DNA from: Microbacterium sp. AB
Lineage (GTDB): Bacteria; Actinomycetota; Actinomycetes; Actinomycetales; Microbacteriaceae
Direction of reading: 5' to 3'
DNA: 64,000 nucleotides
Assembly (NCBI RefSeq): GCF_032878875.1
Contig: NZ_CP118157.1
Span: 1,736,001-1,800,000, forward strand
The position numbers and the translations under genes are program-made. Shown in pieces: positions 1 to 8,262 of the stretch; positions within the stretch are counted from its first letter, which is position 1, and every line of letters starts with the position of its first letter. Under the pieces are notes generated by a model. That model had not been told where the DNA came from and ran no database searches. It saw nothing but the letters and a program-made list of their open reading frames with translations.

Positions 1-275
1 GCCTTCCGTGTTGAGGGGGCGAGCATGACCTCGAATGCTGCCGAGGCGATCTCCCAGGAGTCCAGCCCGTGCTTGCGGGCCAGCGGCCGGTATCGGGCCG
101 CGGTGTATCGCATCAGCTCGGCCGCTTCACGATCACGATGCCAGGCTCCGGAGTCGGATTCATGGAGCCGGGTCAGCAGCGCACGCAGCCCTTCCGGGCT
201 CTCGAATCCGTGGCTGGCCGAGCCAGCCGGGGCCGCAGCATCGTCGCTCTCGGCGGGTGAGGTGTGTTTGGTCAC
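1..275 (-). CDS. Hypothetical protein of actinobacterial conjugative elements, N-terminal part (runs off the left edge)
   Basis: The first 91 codons of a gene that continues beyond the left edge. The GTG start is preceded by a GGGAGG Shine-Dalgarno sequence 7 nt upstream. The first 20 residues are polar and disordered. They are followed by a helical segment with the features HRDREAAELMRY and GLDSWEIASAAFEVM. From memory, similar proteins with this helical motif sit next to relaxase and partition genes in actinobacterial integrative elements and plasmids; I know no function for them. The ribosome-binding site lies in one arm of a hairpin that abuts the start codon. That arrangement recurs upstream of the relaxase gene at 1990, which supports both genes belonging to one element. 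Confidence 0.6.
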   Translation of the reverse strand, partial: MTKHTSPAESDDAAAPAGSASHGFESPEGLRALLTRLHESDSGAWHRDREAAELMRYTAARYRPLARKHGLDSWEIASAAFEVMLAPSTRK

Positions 276-307
276 GGTGGCGCCTCCCGTGAGGGAGGTG
301 CGCCACC
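276..307 (-). promoter_or_regulatory. Inverted repeat sequestering the RBS of the leftmost gene
   Basis: On the minus strand the arms GGTGGCG+CCTCCC and GGGAGG+CGCCACC can form 13 base pairs with a 4-nt loop (plus-strand 289-292) and a 2-nt bulge (299-300). The 3' arm contains the GGGAGG ribosome-binding site and ends directly at the GTG start. The left arm shares 14 identical nucleotides, GCGCACCTCCCTCA, with the hairpin before the relaxase gene at 1955-1984. It could be a translational control element or a DNA-binding site of the mobile element. Confidence 0.55.
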
Positions 308-447
308 AGCGCCCAAACCAGGACGCGCGCCAGCACGTCCTTACACCCGCCGCTCGTCAGCAGAGGTGCCGCTCGTCCGCGCAGTGGCCGGTGCTGTCGG
401 CGACCGATTCGGAGTCGGAACTCACCCTGCTGCGGCTGGTCCTCCTG

Positions 448-813
448 TCAATCGACAGGGCTGACCCGGATGAGGTTGCCATCGGGATCAGCGATGACGA
501 ACGTCCGCCCGAACACGTCGTCGTGCGGGTCCTCGACCACGGTGACATCCTTGGCCGTCCAATCGGCGTAGATCTCATCAACGGCGGCAGCAGTACCAGG
601 AACCATGAGCCCGACCTCTGAGGTGCGCGGTGTTCCGGCCGTCGCGTTCTCTCCTCGCCCGCTCCACAACGCGAACAGGACACCCGGCGCAACCTCGAAA
701 GGTACGTATCGGGGTGTCCGGACGACAGGCTCGATCTGGAACAGATCGCTATAGAAAGCGGCGGCGCGTTCGACGTCGGAGACGTATATCAGGAACAGGT
801 TGGGTGCGCTCAT
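448..813 (-). CDS. VOC-family (glyoxalase/bleomycin-resistance fold) protein
   Basis: A 121-residue single-domain vicinal-oxygen-chelate protein. The N-terminal strand-helix unit (NLFLIYVSDVERAAAFYSDLF) and the C-terminal half ending FVIADPDGNLIRVSPVD show the paired beta-alpha-beta-beta-beta modules of the fold. The C-terminal DPDGNLI is the family's common metal-site loop. The start at 813 is chosen because AAGGAG lies 8 nt upstream; an upstream in-frame start would add 20 unconserved residues. It is transcribed divergently from the WYL regulator at 902 across an 88-nt gap, so that regulator is its likely controller. The substrate is unknown. Confidence 0.85.
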   Translation of the reverse strand: MSAPNLFLIYVSDVERAAAFYSDLFQIEPVVRTPRYVPFEVAPGVLFALWSGRGENATAGTPRTSEVGLMVPGTAAAVDEIYADWTAKDVTVVEDPHDDVFGRTFVIADPDGNLIRVSPVD

Positions 814-901
814 GGCGGCTACTCCTTTGGGTCGGATCACTTCGTCTCCTAGACTGGCAACAATAGAAGACACTCCATGTCATCTTTAGGAGGAGTATTC
901 G

Positions 902-1867
902 ATGCAGCGTCCGCAGCGGCTGCTCGCCCTTCTTGTCGCGTTGCAGGCGAACCGTCAGATGACGTCCGCGGAACTCGCTGAGCAGTTCGGCGTGTCCAAG
1001 CGCACGGTCCTGCGCGACATCGAGGCACTTGCCGACGCCGATATCCCCGTCCTCGCCGAACGCGGCCGCTACGGCGGCGTCAGCCTGCTGCCCGGAGCGG
1101 AGATCGACGTCGGACGTCTCACGACAGGCGAGACAGAGGTGCTGGAACTGATCGGAGTCGACCTCGACCGCGCGAGACAGCTCGGGATCGAGGCTGCCGC
1201 GCGCAGCGCAGCGCAGAAGCTAGCCTCTCGCAGGCCCTGGCGGAGACCAGATTCCACGGGGCTGCTCCCGCTGAACCAGGTCGTCGCGATCGACAACAGC
1301 GGGTGGTTCACCCCGGACGAACCCGCAGATGTGGCAGCGCTCATTCGTGACGTACGTCTCGGCAAGCGACTGCGCATCGACTACCGCGCCAGCGGGCAAC
1401 CGACCTGGCATGAACGCGACATCGATCCGTACGGCCTGTTCTCCCGTGGTGGCCGCTGGTACCTCATCGCGGATGCGTTCGAGGAGCCACGCATGTTCGC
1501 GCTCACTCGCCTACGGTCCTGGACGGTGCTCGACGAAGAACGACAGACACGCTGCGACCTCGCACTCAGCGAGATCGCTGCCAGCCTCGTAAGCGGGCTG
1601 GAGACACGCCACACCATCCGCGTCACCGCAACGCTTGAGACGAAGACAGAGGACATGGCCCGGCGCATCCTCGGCAGTCGGCTCCTGTCCGTCGAGCCGA
1701 TGGATGATCCGGATCGGGTGCTGATCACCGTCGGCTATGACCAACTCGACGCCGTGCGCCAGCTTCTGCAGTTCACCGATCACATCGAAGTCACAGACCC
1801 ACCAGAAGCACGGAAGCTCATCACCAACCTCGCGCGCACCATCGCCCGCCGACATCACGACGAGTAA
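902..1867 (+). CDS. YafY-type transcriptional regulator (HTH + WYL domain)
   Basis: A 321-residue regulator. Residues 1-60 form a DeoR-like winged helix-turn-helix (MTSAELAEQFGVSKRTVLRDIEALADADIPV). The middle carries the WYL domain, with the characteristic DPYGLFSRGGRWYLIADAFEE around residues 178-198. The C-terminal extension (about 240-320) is of the WCX type. WYL domains bind ligands, often nucleic acids or nucleotides. A good AGGAGGAG ribosome-binding site precedes the ATG. It is divergent from the VOC gene, a pairing common for ligand-responsive local regulators. Length and domain order are normal, and the gene looks intact although it lies in decayed element DNA. Confidence 0.9.
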   Translation: MQRPQRLLALLVALQANRQMTSAELAEQFGVSKRTVLRDIEALADADIPVLAERGRYGGVSLLPGAEIDVGRLTTGETEVLELIGVDLDRARQLGIEAAARSAAQKLASRRPWRRPDSTGLLPLNQVVAIDNSGWFTPDEPADVAALIRDVRLGKRLRIDYRASGQPTWHERDIDPYGLFSRGGRWYLIADAFEEPRMFALTRLRSWTVLDEERQTRCDLALSEIAASLVSGLETRHTIRVTATLETKTEDMARRILGSRLLSVEPMDDPDRVLITVGYDQLDAVRQLLQFTDHIEVTDPPEARKLITNLARTIARRHHDE

Positions 1868-1954
1868 TCCGAGACTCTGACCCACGAAGCTAACCAGACG
1901 ACAGACCATGACGACAGACCATGCACGTATGCCACGGCGGGGCCGTGGTGCGCA

Positions 1955-1984
1955 CCTCCCTCATGAGACGACTCATGAGGGAGG
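1955..1984 (+). promoter_or_regulatory. Perfect 12-bp inverted repeat sequestering the relaxase RBS
   Basis: The arms CCTCCCTCATGA (1955-1966) and TCATGAGGGAGG (1973-1984) are perfect complements around the 6-nt spacer gacgac. The 3' arm supplies the GGGAGG ribosome-binding site of the ATG at 1990, so the folded RNA would hide it. The 5' flank shares GCGCACCTCCCTCA with the hairpin before the gene at 1-275. A palindrome beside a MobF relaxase could also be part of an oriT or an operator. Confidence 0.6.
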
Positions 1985-1989
1985 CCCAG

Positions 1990-2580
1990 ATGAAGGGCGG
2001 GGTGATCCTGTTTCACGGCAGCGGGGCCGCCGCACGCCGGTACGTCGAGGCCGACCGCTCTCGCGCCGACGAGTACTACCTGGGCGCTGACGACGCCGTA
2101 GCCGAGTACGCGGTACTCAACGGCAGAGGCGAGGTCACTGCCGTCCGTTTCCTGTCGGCTGTCGAGTACGAGGGATGGGTGGACTGGATCAACCCAGAAA
2201 CGGGCGAGTCGATGGGCACCCCGCGCGCGGCCGCCGAAGGTACGAAGGGGTCGCCGTTGTTCGCGGACATGACGATCAACGCACCCAAGTCCCTGTCGGT
2301 CGCTGCTGCCCTGCACCCCGAGGTTTCCGAAGCACTCGACGCCGCTCAACACGACGCGCTGGCGGAGATTCGGCGGTGGCTCGGTCAGCACTCGGTGACC
2401 AGGGTGGGGCCGCGTGACGCGCGGGAGGTCGTGCCTATCGAGCACATGCAGGTCGTCGGTATCCGGCATAAGACCTCGCGGGCGGGTGATCCGCACCGGC
2501 ATATTCACATGCAGATCGGCACGAGGGTGTGGGCGGCTGGGAAGTGGCGGGCGCTGGATACGGCGGCGCTGTTCAAGTAG
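1990..2580 (+). pseudogene. MobF (TraA/TrwC-type) conjugative relaxase, N-terminal part ended by an in-frame amber codon
   Basis: A 196-residue relaxase domain. It has a tyrosine pair (DEYYLG) near residue 35, the site where MobF enzymes carry their strand-nicking tyrosines. It also has a metal-binding histidine cluster (PHRHIHMQI) about 20 residues before the end. The frame stops at TAG 2578-2580 inside the conserved stretch ALDTAALFK-QGAIRAMG and continues in the same frame without other interruption to 5442. Homologues, as I know them, have a glutamine at this point (CAG to TAG), so this looks like one nonsense mutation in an otherwise full-length gene. The start at 1990 is chosen over the upstream ATG 1921 because GGGAGG lies 5 nt before it. 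A suppressor or a separate translation restart could restore partial function; otherwise the protein is dead. Confidence 0.8.
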
Positions 2581-2598
2581 CAGGGTGCGATCCGTGCG

Positions 2599-5442
2599 AT
2601 GGGTACGGCGGTGATCGCCGCGCACCCGCAGCTCGCACAGACCCTCGCCAAGCACGGTCTCACCCTCGATCCGGCCAGCGGCGAGGTGACCGAGTTGGAG
2701 CCGTTCAACGGGGTCATGTCGAAGCGGTCAGCGCAGATCAAGAAGAACCTGGAACGTCTCGAAGCCGAGTGGGAGCAGGCGCATCCGGGTGAGGAGCTTG
2801 GCCCGGTGATGACGGCACGGTTACAGGGAATCGCCTGGACTCATCAGCGACCCGAGAAGAAGCCCGCCGACCTCAAGAACGATCAATGGTGGGTGCAGGA
2901 ACTCCGCGAGGCCGGATACGACCCTGCAACCTCTGAGCACCGCGCCGTACAACCGGCGGTCAGCCTGGATGACCTGGCCGTGCAGGAGGTTGCATCGCGG
3001 GCGCTGGACCGCAGCGCAGCGAGCGCATCGACGTGGACACGGCACACCATCCAGGAGCACGTCACCCGGATCACCACCGAGGAAGGCGTGCAGGCGACGC
3101 CCGGCGAGTTGCGGGAGTTCATCAACTTGGCGACCGAGCTTGCCGCCTCGGATTGCTTCTCCGTCCTGCCGCCAGACGCGGCGACACCGGAGCACGTCGC
3201 GCACCTGACCAGCCTCAGCGTGGTCGCTGCCGAGACCGCGCTACGCGACCAGCTCACCGCCGCGACACCGGAGCGGGAGCCGGAGCACCCCGACGTGACC
3301 AAAGTTGCACAAGCCGCCCGGCTGGACGCGGGGCAGACGGTCGCGGCTGCGGCGGTTGCCTCGACCGATCCGCTCGTGATCGTCGAAGGCGCGGCGGGCA
3401 GCGGCAAGACCACGATGTTACGCACCGCGATCACCATCGCCGCCGAACACGGCAGGCCGTCGCGAGTGGTAGCACCGACATTGCGAGCCGCGCAAGTCTC
3501 GCACAAAGAACTTGGGGTGCCAGCGACGAGCGTTGCGGCGCTCGTCCACGCACACGGCTGGCGGTGGAACAGCGACGGCGTATGGACGCGCCTCAGCCCT
3601 GGTGACATCGACCCCGAGAATGGGCGCACCTACACCGACCCAGCCGAGGGAGCGCGGCTCGCGAGAGGCATGCGCGTGATCGTGGACGAGACCGGGATGC
3701 TCGACCAAGACACCGCCCACGCACTCCTCACCATCACTGCCGAGGCTGGGGCGAGCGTCGCGCTGGTCGGCGACCGCGCCCAGCTCCCCGCAATCGGCCG
3801 TGGCGGGGTGCTCGACATGGCCGCGCAGATTCGCGGACGCACCTACGACATGACCGAACTTCACCGCTTCCGTGATGCTGAGTACGCGGCGCTCACGCTG
3901 ACGATGCGCGACCGGGAGGGCCCCGGGGAGGTCTTTGACCGGCTCGGCGCGCTGGGGCTCGTCACCGTGCACGCCGACGATGAGCAGGTCCGCGAGCACA
4001 TCGCTGCGCATCCGCGCAATGGTGAGGCGATCACCGTCGCCACCAACGAAGAGGCGGCGGCGTTGAACGAGCGCGTCCGCACCGGCCGGATCGAGCGAGG
4101 TGAGGTCGATGACGCGGTGACGGCGACTGGCAGCGACGGCTTGCCCATCGGTCGGGGTGATGTGATCCAGACCCGGCGAAACGACACCACGCTCGGGGTC
4201 GCGAACCGGCAGCAGTGGATCGTGCAGCATGTCATCGATGACGGCACCGTCTACGCGCGCGAAGCCGCCAGTGGTTGCAAGAACCGCCGCACCGTCACCC
4301 TGCCCGCCGAGTACGTGGCAGAGCATGCGCACCTGTCCTATGCGGCGACCGCGTACGGCGTCCAAGGCGCAACCGTCGACGCCTCGCACACGGCGCTGAC
4401 CGAGGCGACGAGCGCGGCAGGTGTTTACGTCGGGATGACGAGAGGCCGGGAGACCAACCGGCTGCATGTCGTCGCTGAGAGCATGGCGGACGCGCGAGCG
4501 CAGTTCATCGAGGCGATGCAACGCGACCCCGCAGACCGGGGCCTCGATCACGCCACCGCTCAGGCAGTCGAGGCCGTTCGCGGCATTGTCAGGGAAGGTC
4601 CTGTCAGGCTCGTCACCGGCGAACTCGCTCGGCTTGACCAGGAGGCCGAACGCGCCCAGCGGCAGACGGAACGGTGGGAGCAGATCGCCACACGCCTCGA
4701 TACCCAACGCGCTGCGCACCGAACCGAGGACGACGAAACCGCGACCGTACTCCGCAAGGTCGAGCACGAGGCCGGGCGGGTGCGTGCCGAGGTCGCGGGG
4801 CCGCTCACCGTGCAGGCCAAGACCGACGGCGCGGCCTACCTCGCGACCATGCAGACCGAGGCGGACGCAAGTGCCCGGCTCGCCACGGCAGGGAGGTTCG
4901 GCAGGCGTAGAGCGCGGGCCGAGCACCAGGCCGCGACCGCACAGGCTGGCGCGGCTCGGGCGAGCTTGCGCGCAACATGGGGTGAGCTGCCCTGCACCCC
5001 TGAATCGCTCTCTGCATGGGCGGCGCAGGCAGCGGCACGCCGAGCCGAGAGCGACCCCCGCGTGACCGAGGCCGACCATGCCGTCGAAACTGCGCACGCC
5101 GGACAAGAAGCGACGCAGCGGCGGCACAACCGGGAACGCCTGGCATTGCTGGTCAGCGAGCTCGGAGCCGACGAGGCGCGTCGCGACCAGTTCGGGATGC
5201 GCACCATCAACCCGAACCGCACCGCCCAGGATGCCCGCGCGAGAGCAGCCGTGGCCCGTGCCGAAGCCGACGAACTCCGCAGTCTCCCTGCCAACGATGC
5301 CGCACGGCGCATCGAGGCCAAGCGCGCCGAGCAGGAACAGATACGACAGCGGGCAGCGCAGCGGGCACGGCAACTCGACCCGCTCGACCGCGGTCCGCGC
5401 CGCCATGATCTGGGCCGCGACGGGCCAGGACGCGGCCTGTGA
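2599..5442 (+). CDS. MobF relaxase, C-terminal RecD/TraI-like helicase part (same gene as 1990-2580, separated by amber)
   Basis: A 947-residue open frame in the same frame as the relaxase domain. It starts at the first ATG after the amber codon, and no convincing ribosome-binding site precedes that ATG. The superfamily 1 helicase core is intact. It has Walker A EGAAGSGKTTML near residue 260, Walker B VIVDETGML near 360, QLPAIGRGG near 395, the TAYGVQGATVD motif near 585 and VGMTRGRETNRL near 610. The last 300 residues are Ala/Arg/Glu-rich and probably coiled coil. In a working relaxase this domain unwinds the nicked strand during conjugation. Without the N-terminal domain it cannot act as a relaxase. 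No coupling protein or type IV secretion gene is visible in the window. Confidence 0.8.
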   Translation: MGTAVIAAHPQLAQTLAKHGLTLDPASGEVTELEPFNGVMSKRSAQIKKNLERLEAEWEQAHPGEELGPVMTARLQGIAWTHQRPEKKPADLKNDQWWVQELREAGYDPATSEHRAVQPAVSLDDLAVQEVASRALDRSAASASTWTRHTIQEHVTRITTEEGVQATPGELREFINLATELAASDCFSVLPPDAATPEHVAHLTSLSVVAAETALRDQLTAATPEREPEHPDVTKVAQAARLDAGQTVAAAAVASTDPLVIVEGAAGSGKTTMLRTAITIAAEHGRPSRVVAPTLRAAQVSHKELGVPATSVAALVHAHGWRWNSDGVWTRLSPGDIDPENGRTYTDPAEGARLARGMRVIVDETGMLDQDTAHALLTITAEAGASVALVGDRAQLPAIGRGGVLDMAAQIRGRTYDMTELHRFRDAEYAALTLTMRDREGPGEVFDRLGALGLVTVHADDEQVREHIAAHPRNGEAITVATNEEAAALNERVRTGRIERGEVDDAVTATGSDGLPIGRGDVIQTRRNDTTLGVANRQQWIVQHVIDDGTVYAREAASGCKNRRTVTLPAEYVAEHAHLSYAATAYGVQGATVDASHTALTEATSAAGVYVGMTRGRETNRLHVVAESMADARAQFIEAMQRDPADRGLDHATAQAVEAVRGIVREGPVRLVTGELARLDQEAERAQRQTERWEQIATRLDTQRAAHRTEDDETATVLRKVEHEAGRVRAEVAGPLTVQAKTDGAAYLATMQTEADASARLATAGRFGRRRARAEHQAATAQAGAARASLRATWGELPCTPESLSAWAAQAAARRAESDPRVTEADHAVETAHAGQEATQRRHNRERLALLVSELGADEARRDQFGMRTINPNRTAQDARARAAVARAEADELRSLPANDAARRIEAKRAEQEQIRQRAAQRARQLDPLDRGPRRHDLGRDGPGRGL

Positions 5443-5661
5443 CACGGGCCACGGTGGTTGACCCCAGATCACGCAGGAGCATGTGCCTTATACGCGCATC
5501 GGCGACACCACGATTTCGAAACCTGGCCACTGTCTGAACGCGGTCTCGGGCTTGTTGACTCGGTGAGTAAGCGAGGCGCTGCCGTCCGAGATGCGGCGGT
5601 CACTGGTGCACCAGGCGGCAGCGCTGGTGTCGGGGTTCAGTCAGTCGCTCTGGTGCAAGCT

Positions 5662-5690
5662 GCATGTAACTGAGTATCATGGTTACATGC
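5662..5690 (+). promoter_or_regulatory. Promoter with palindromic operator overlapping the start of the ABATE/CGNR gene
   Basis: Perfect 9-bp arms GCATGTAAC (5662-5670) and GTTACATGC (5682-5690) flank an 11-nt spacer holding a -10 box TATCAT (5675-5680). The ATG at 5687 lies inside the right arm and 6 nt after the -10 box, so the transcript is probably leaderless. A protein bound here would block both promoter and start, which suggests autoregulation by the adjacent DNA-binding protein. The 220 bases upstream (5443-5661) show no gene. Confidence 0.6.
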
Positions 5691-6301
5691 GTTTCGATCC
5701 ACCAACCGGACAGTGGTTCATCGCCCACGACGGGCAACGCTGGTGGTTCGATTCGGGCTCGATCGCGTTCGACTTCGCCTACACCGGCGGCTTCCCCGGC
5801 CCGCCTGAGTGGGAGTTCTGGCATGGGCCGGAGGACGCCGCCAGCTGGTGGCGTGAACGGTTCGGAGTCGATGTTCCGGTGAGCGCGGCTGACTACGCGC
5901 GGGCACGCGAGCTACGCCAACGGATCGCACAGTCCGTGATCGCGGTATCCCACGGTCAACAGCTTCCGGTCGCGGCGGCTACCGTCATCGATGCGTGGGC
6001 AGCGCTTCCCGATGTGCCCCCTCAGTTGATGGCGGAGCCACCGGTCACCGTCGAACGCCTACTGGCCGCCATCGGACGAGCCGCTGTCGCCGCGCTGAGC
6101 CAGACCGACCGCGTGCGCATCTGCGGTGCCAGCGACTGCGCGGTCATGTACCTGGACACATCACGTTCGGGCAATCGTGCCTGGTGCTCAATGCAGCGGT
6201 GCGGCAACCGACACAAAGTGCGAGCGCTGCGCGCACGCCGCGCGACATCCGGCAGAACCAACGATCCAGCACACCGTTCAGAACAGGAGAACGACTCATG
6301 A
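5687..6301 (+). CDS. ABATE / CGNR zinc-finger regulator
   Basis: A 204-residue protein with an N-terminal ABATE domain (roughly residues 1-140). It ends in a CGNR zinc finger (RICGASDCAVMYLDTSRSGN then WCSMQRCGNRHKVRALRARR). The four cysteines CGASDC and CSMQRC are the zinc ligands. The family is predicted to be DNA-binding stress-inducible regulators. The start at 5687 matches MRFDPPTG and the leaderless promoter; the 32 additional upstream codons have no RBS. Its stop overlaps the RidA start by 4 nt (ATGA), so it heads a three-gene operon. It lies between relaxase fragments and is cargo of the element. Confidence 0.88.
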   Translation: MRFDPPTGQWFIAHDGQRWWFDSGSIAFDFAYTGGFPGPPEWEFWHGPEDAASWWRERFGVDVPVSAADYARARELRQRIAQSVIAVSHGQQLPVAAATVIDAWAALPDVPPQLMAEPPVTVERLLAAIGRAAVAALSQTDRVRICGASDCAVMYLDTSRSGNRAWCSMQRCGNRHKVRALRARRATSGRTNDPAHRSEQENDS

Positions 6302-6696
6302 CTCTCACGCACATCAACCCCGCGGCTCTGCACAAGAACCCCGCCTTCTCTCAAGGCGTCCTGGTGACGGGCGGTGCGCTGCTCGTCGTCGGCGGCCAGC
6401 ACGGCACCGACGAGAAGGGCGAACTCGTCTCCGCCGACCTCGGTGAACAGACCAAGCAAGCACTACGGAACGTCCTCACGGTGCTCGCCGAAGTGGGGGC
6501 CGACGCGAGCCACGTCGCGCGGCTCGGGGTCTATCTCGCAGCCGGGGCCGACGCCGGAGCTGGATACACCTCGGCGTTCGAGGTGTGGGGCGCGAATCCC
6601 GCCGCCGTGACGGTGCTGACCGTCCCCTCGTTTGCGCGTCCCGGCGTTCTCGTGGAAATCGAAGCGCTGGCCGCAGTGCCGGAGAACGCATCATGA
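6298..6696 (+). CDS. RidA family protein (YjgF/YER057c/UK114)
   Basis: A 132-residue RidA-fold protein. RidA enzymes hydrolyse reactive enamine/imine intermediates made by PLP enzymes. Visible features are the N-terminal FSQGVLVTGGALLVVGGQHGTDEKGELV, the central QTKQALRNVLTVLAEVGADASHVARLGVY, and the C-terminal PSFARPGVLVEIEALAAV. In canonical RidA an arginine in the C-terminal motif binds the substrate carboxylate; here FARPGVLVEIEALA keeps that arginine. ATGA overlaps at both ends (ABATE upstream, YdeI downstream) indicate translational coupling. Confidence 0.9.
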   Translation: MTLTHINPAALHKNPAFSQGVLVTGGALLVVGGQHGTDEKGELVSADLGEQTKQALRNVLTVLAEVGADASHVARLGVYLAAGADAGAGYTSAFEVWGANPAAVTVLTVPSFARPGVLVEIEALAAVPENAS

Positions 6697-6929
6697 CGCC
6701 GCGACGACCGACTCAGCAGATGCCGGACGACGTTGCGGAACTCGTTGCCCAGCACGGGGTGCGCAGCGCGTACGACGAGCGTCCTGCCTACCAACGCAAC
6801 GACTACCTCGCATGGATCGACCGCGCGAAGCGACCCGAGACACGCAGCAAACGGATCAATCAGATGCTGAGCGAACTCGAAGAAGGCGGCGTCTACATGA
6901 GGATGCGACACCGGCCATCCGAACGATGA
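6693..6929 (+). CDS. Small YdeI/OmpD-associated family protein
   Basis: A 78-residue protein. The core PAYQRNDYLAWIDRAKRPETRSKRINQMLSEL matches the C-terminal helical domain of the YdeI or OmpD-associated family, some members of which are linked to bacteriocin or peptide protection. It is shorter than full YdeI proteins (about 190 residues) and represents only the C-terminal domain, which also occurs alone. The start overlaps the RidA stop by 4 nt (ATGA at 6693-6696). It is the last gene of the ABATE-RidA-YdeI operon. Its function in this context is unknown. Confidence 0.78.
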   Translation: MTPRRPTQQMPDDVAELVAQHGVRSAYDERPAYQRNDYLAWIDRAKRPETRSKRINQMLSELEEGGVYMRMRHRPSER

Positions 6930-6987
6930 ACACGCGGTACCTGTACAGGACGGCCAGAGCTCAACCCGCTCGCCGCTCGCCGCACGC

Positions 6988-7091
6988 CGCACGATCACAA
7001 TGATGCACGACAAACGACATCACCCGCGGTCGGGGTCATACAGCCCGAGCCACCGGTAGATTGTGGAACCGCGCACACGCGCACGATCACA
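6988..7091. repeat. 12-bp direct repeat pair bounding an 80-bp segment before the second relaxase stump
   Basis: CGCACGATCACA occurs at 6988-6999 and 7080-7091. Between the copies the minus strand can encode RGSTIYRWLGLYDPDRG, which resembles the C-terminal HTH end of a serine resolvase and may be a resolvase scrap. The repeat could mark a recombination junction; it could also be chance within GC-rich DNA. The rest of 6930-7096 shows no gene. Confidence 0.35.
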
Positions 7092-7096
7092 GGTGA

Positions 7097-8104
7097 GTGC
7101 GTTTGGGGAACCTCGGCTACGCGGTCACCGCACATCGCGCGCAGGGCTCCACCGTCGACACCGCGCACGCGATCGTCCACTCCTCCTCGATGACACGAGA
7201 GACCTTCTACGTCTCGATGACCCGAGGTCGTGAATCGAACATCGCCTACGTCGCCACCGACGAAGCGCACCTCGAACGCCACCAGCAGACCGAGACAGAG
7301 GTCACCGCCAGAACGGTCCTCTATGGCGTGCTCCAGCACGAGGGAGCGGAGAAGTCCACCCACGAGACCATCAGCGCAGAGCAGCACGCCTGGACCTCGA
7401 TCCGGCATCTGGCCGATCAGTACGAGACGATCGCCCAAGAAGCCCAAGCTGAGCGTGTCACCGATCTCCTGACCCGTGCCGGCCTGGACCGCGCGCAACT
7501 CGACGAGGTGATTGCCTCAGAGAGCTTCGGATCACTCATTGCAGAACTACGCCGAGCTGAGGCCAACGGTCATCCTTCAGATCAGCTCATCTCGCGCGCG
7601 GTCGTGGCAGGTGGCCTCGATCAGGAGCCAGAATTGGCGACTGCGCTCCGAAACCGCGTCAGCCGCTTGGCCGATGCGCGCTCCGGAGGAACCCGACGTC
7701 GGGGACGAAAGCGCCTTGTCGCCGGACTGATTCCTGAAGCCACCGGTCCCATGCCCGCCGACATGGGGCGCGCGCTGACAGAGTTGAAGGAAGCGATCGA
7801 AGCCCGAGCTCGCGCTCTCGTGGCCACGGCAATTGCAGAAGACCAGCCTTGGACCCGCGCACTCGGGTCTCAACCGCCCGCGTCTAGGAGGCAAGAGGCG
7901 TGGCGAGCCGTGGCCGCGATGATCGCGGCATACCGAGACCGCTATGGCGTCACAGGACCACATCCTCTCGGGAACATGCCAGTTGCTCATCTTCAACGCC
8001 TCGACCGTGAACGAGCGGTCGTCGCTCTCCGCGACCTCCAGAACTCGTCTAGCGCCTACACAACGAGTGCATCAACCGCCAGCCGCGACGTCATCGATCT
8101 GTAG
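7097..8104 (+). pseudogene. C-terminal stump of a second MobF relaxase/helicase
   Basis: The reading frame begins abruptly within the last helicase motifs: LGYAVTAHRAQGSTVDTAHAIV followed by FYVSMTRGRESNIAYVATDE. These correspond to TAYGVQGATVD and VGMTRGRETNRL of the 2599-5442 gene. The remaining 270 residues are the charged helical C-terminal tail. The relaxase domain, Walker A and Walker B are all missing, and an in-frame stop (7094-7096) sits directly upstream of the GTG. The sequence is clearly not a duplicate of the first relaxase, so it came from a different element. It cannot be a functional helicase. Confidence 0.82.
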
Positions 8105-8262
8105 CCGAGCAGTGGTCGCCCTGCATCGCCGCGCAGGCGAGTCCGCGGTTTGGATCGGCTCACGGTGATTGGGTTCGCGACGGAGCGGGGCACACTTCAC
8201 GACGCACGCGCTTCTGCGGCAGGGACCCGGGGTGCCTTCCGTCGCGTGGGGGCGGTGGCCCC

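Noticed and set aside
5740..5756. T-loop-like GGTTCGATTCG suggesting a tRNA
   Set aside because: It encodes WWFDSGS inside the ABATE protein, and no acceptor or anticodon stems fit around it.
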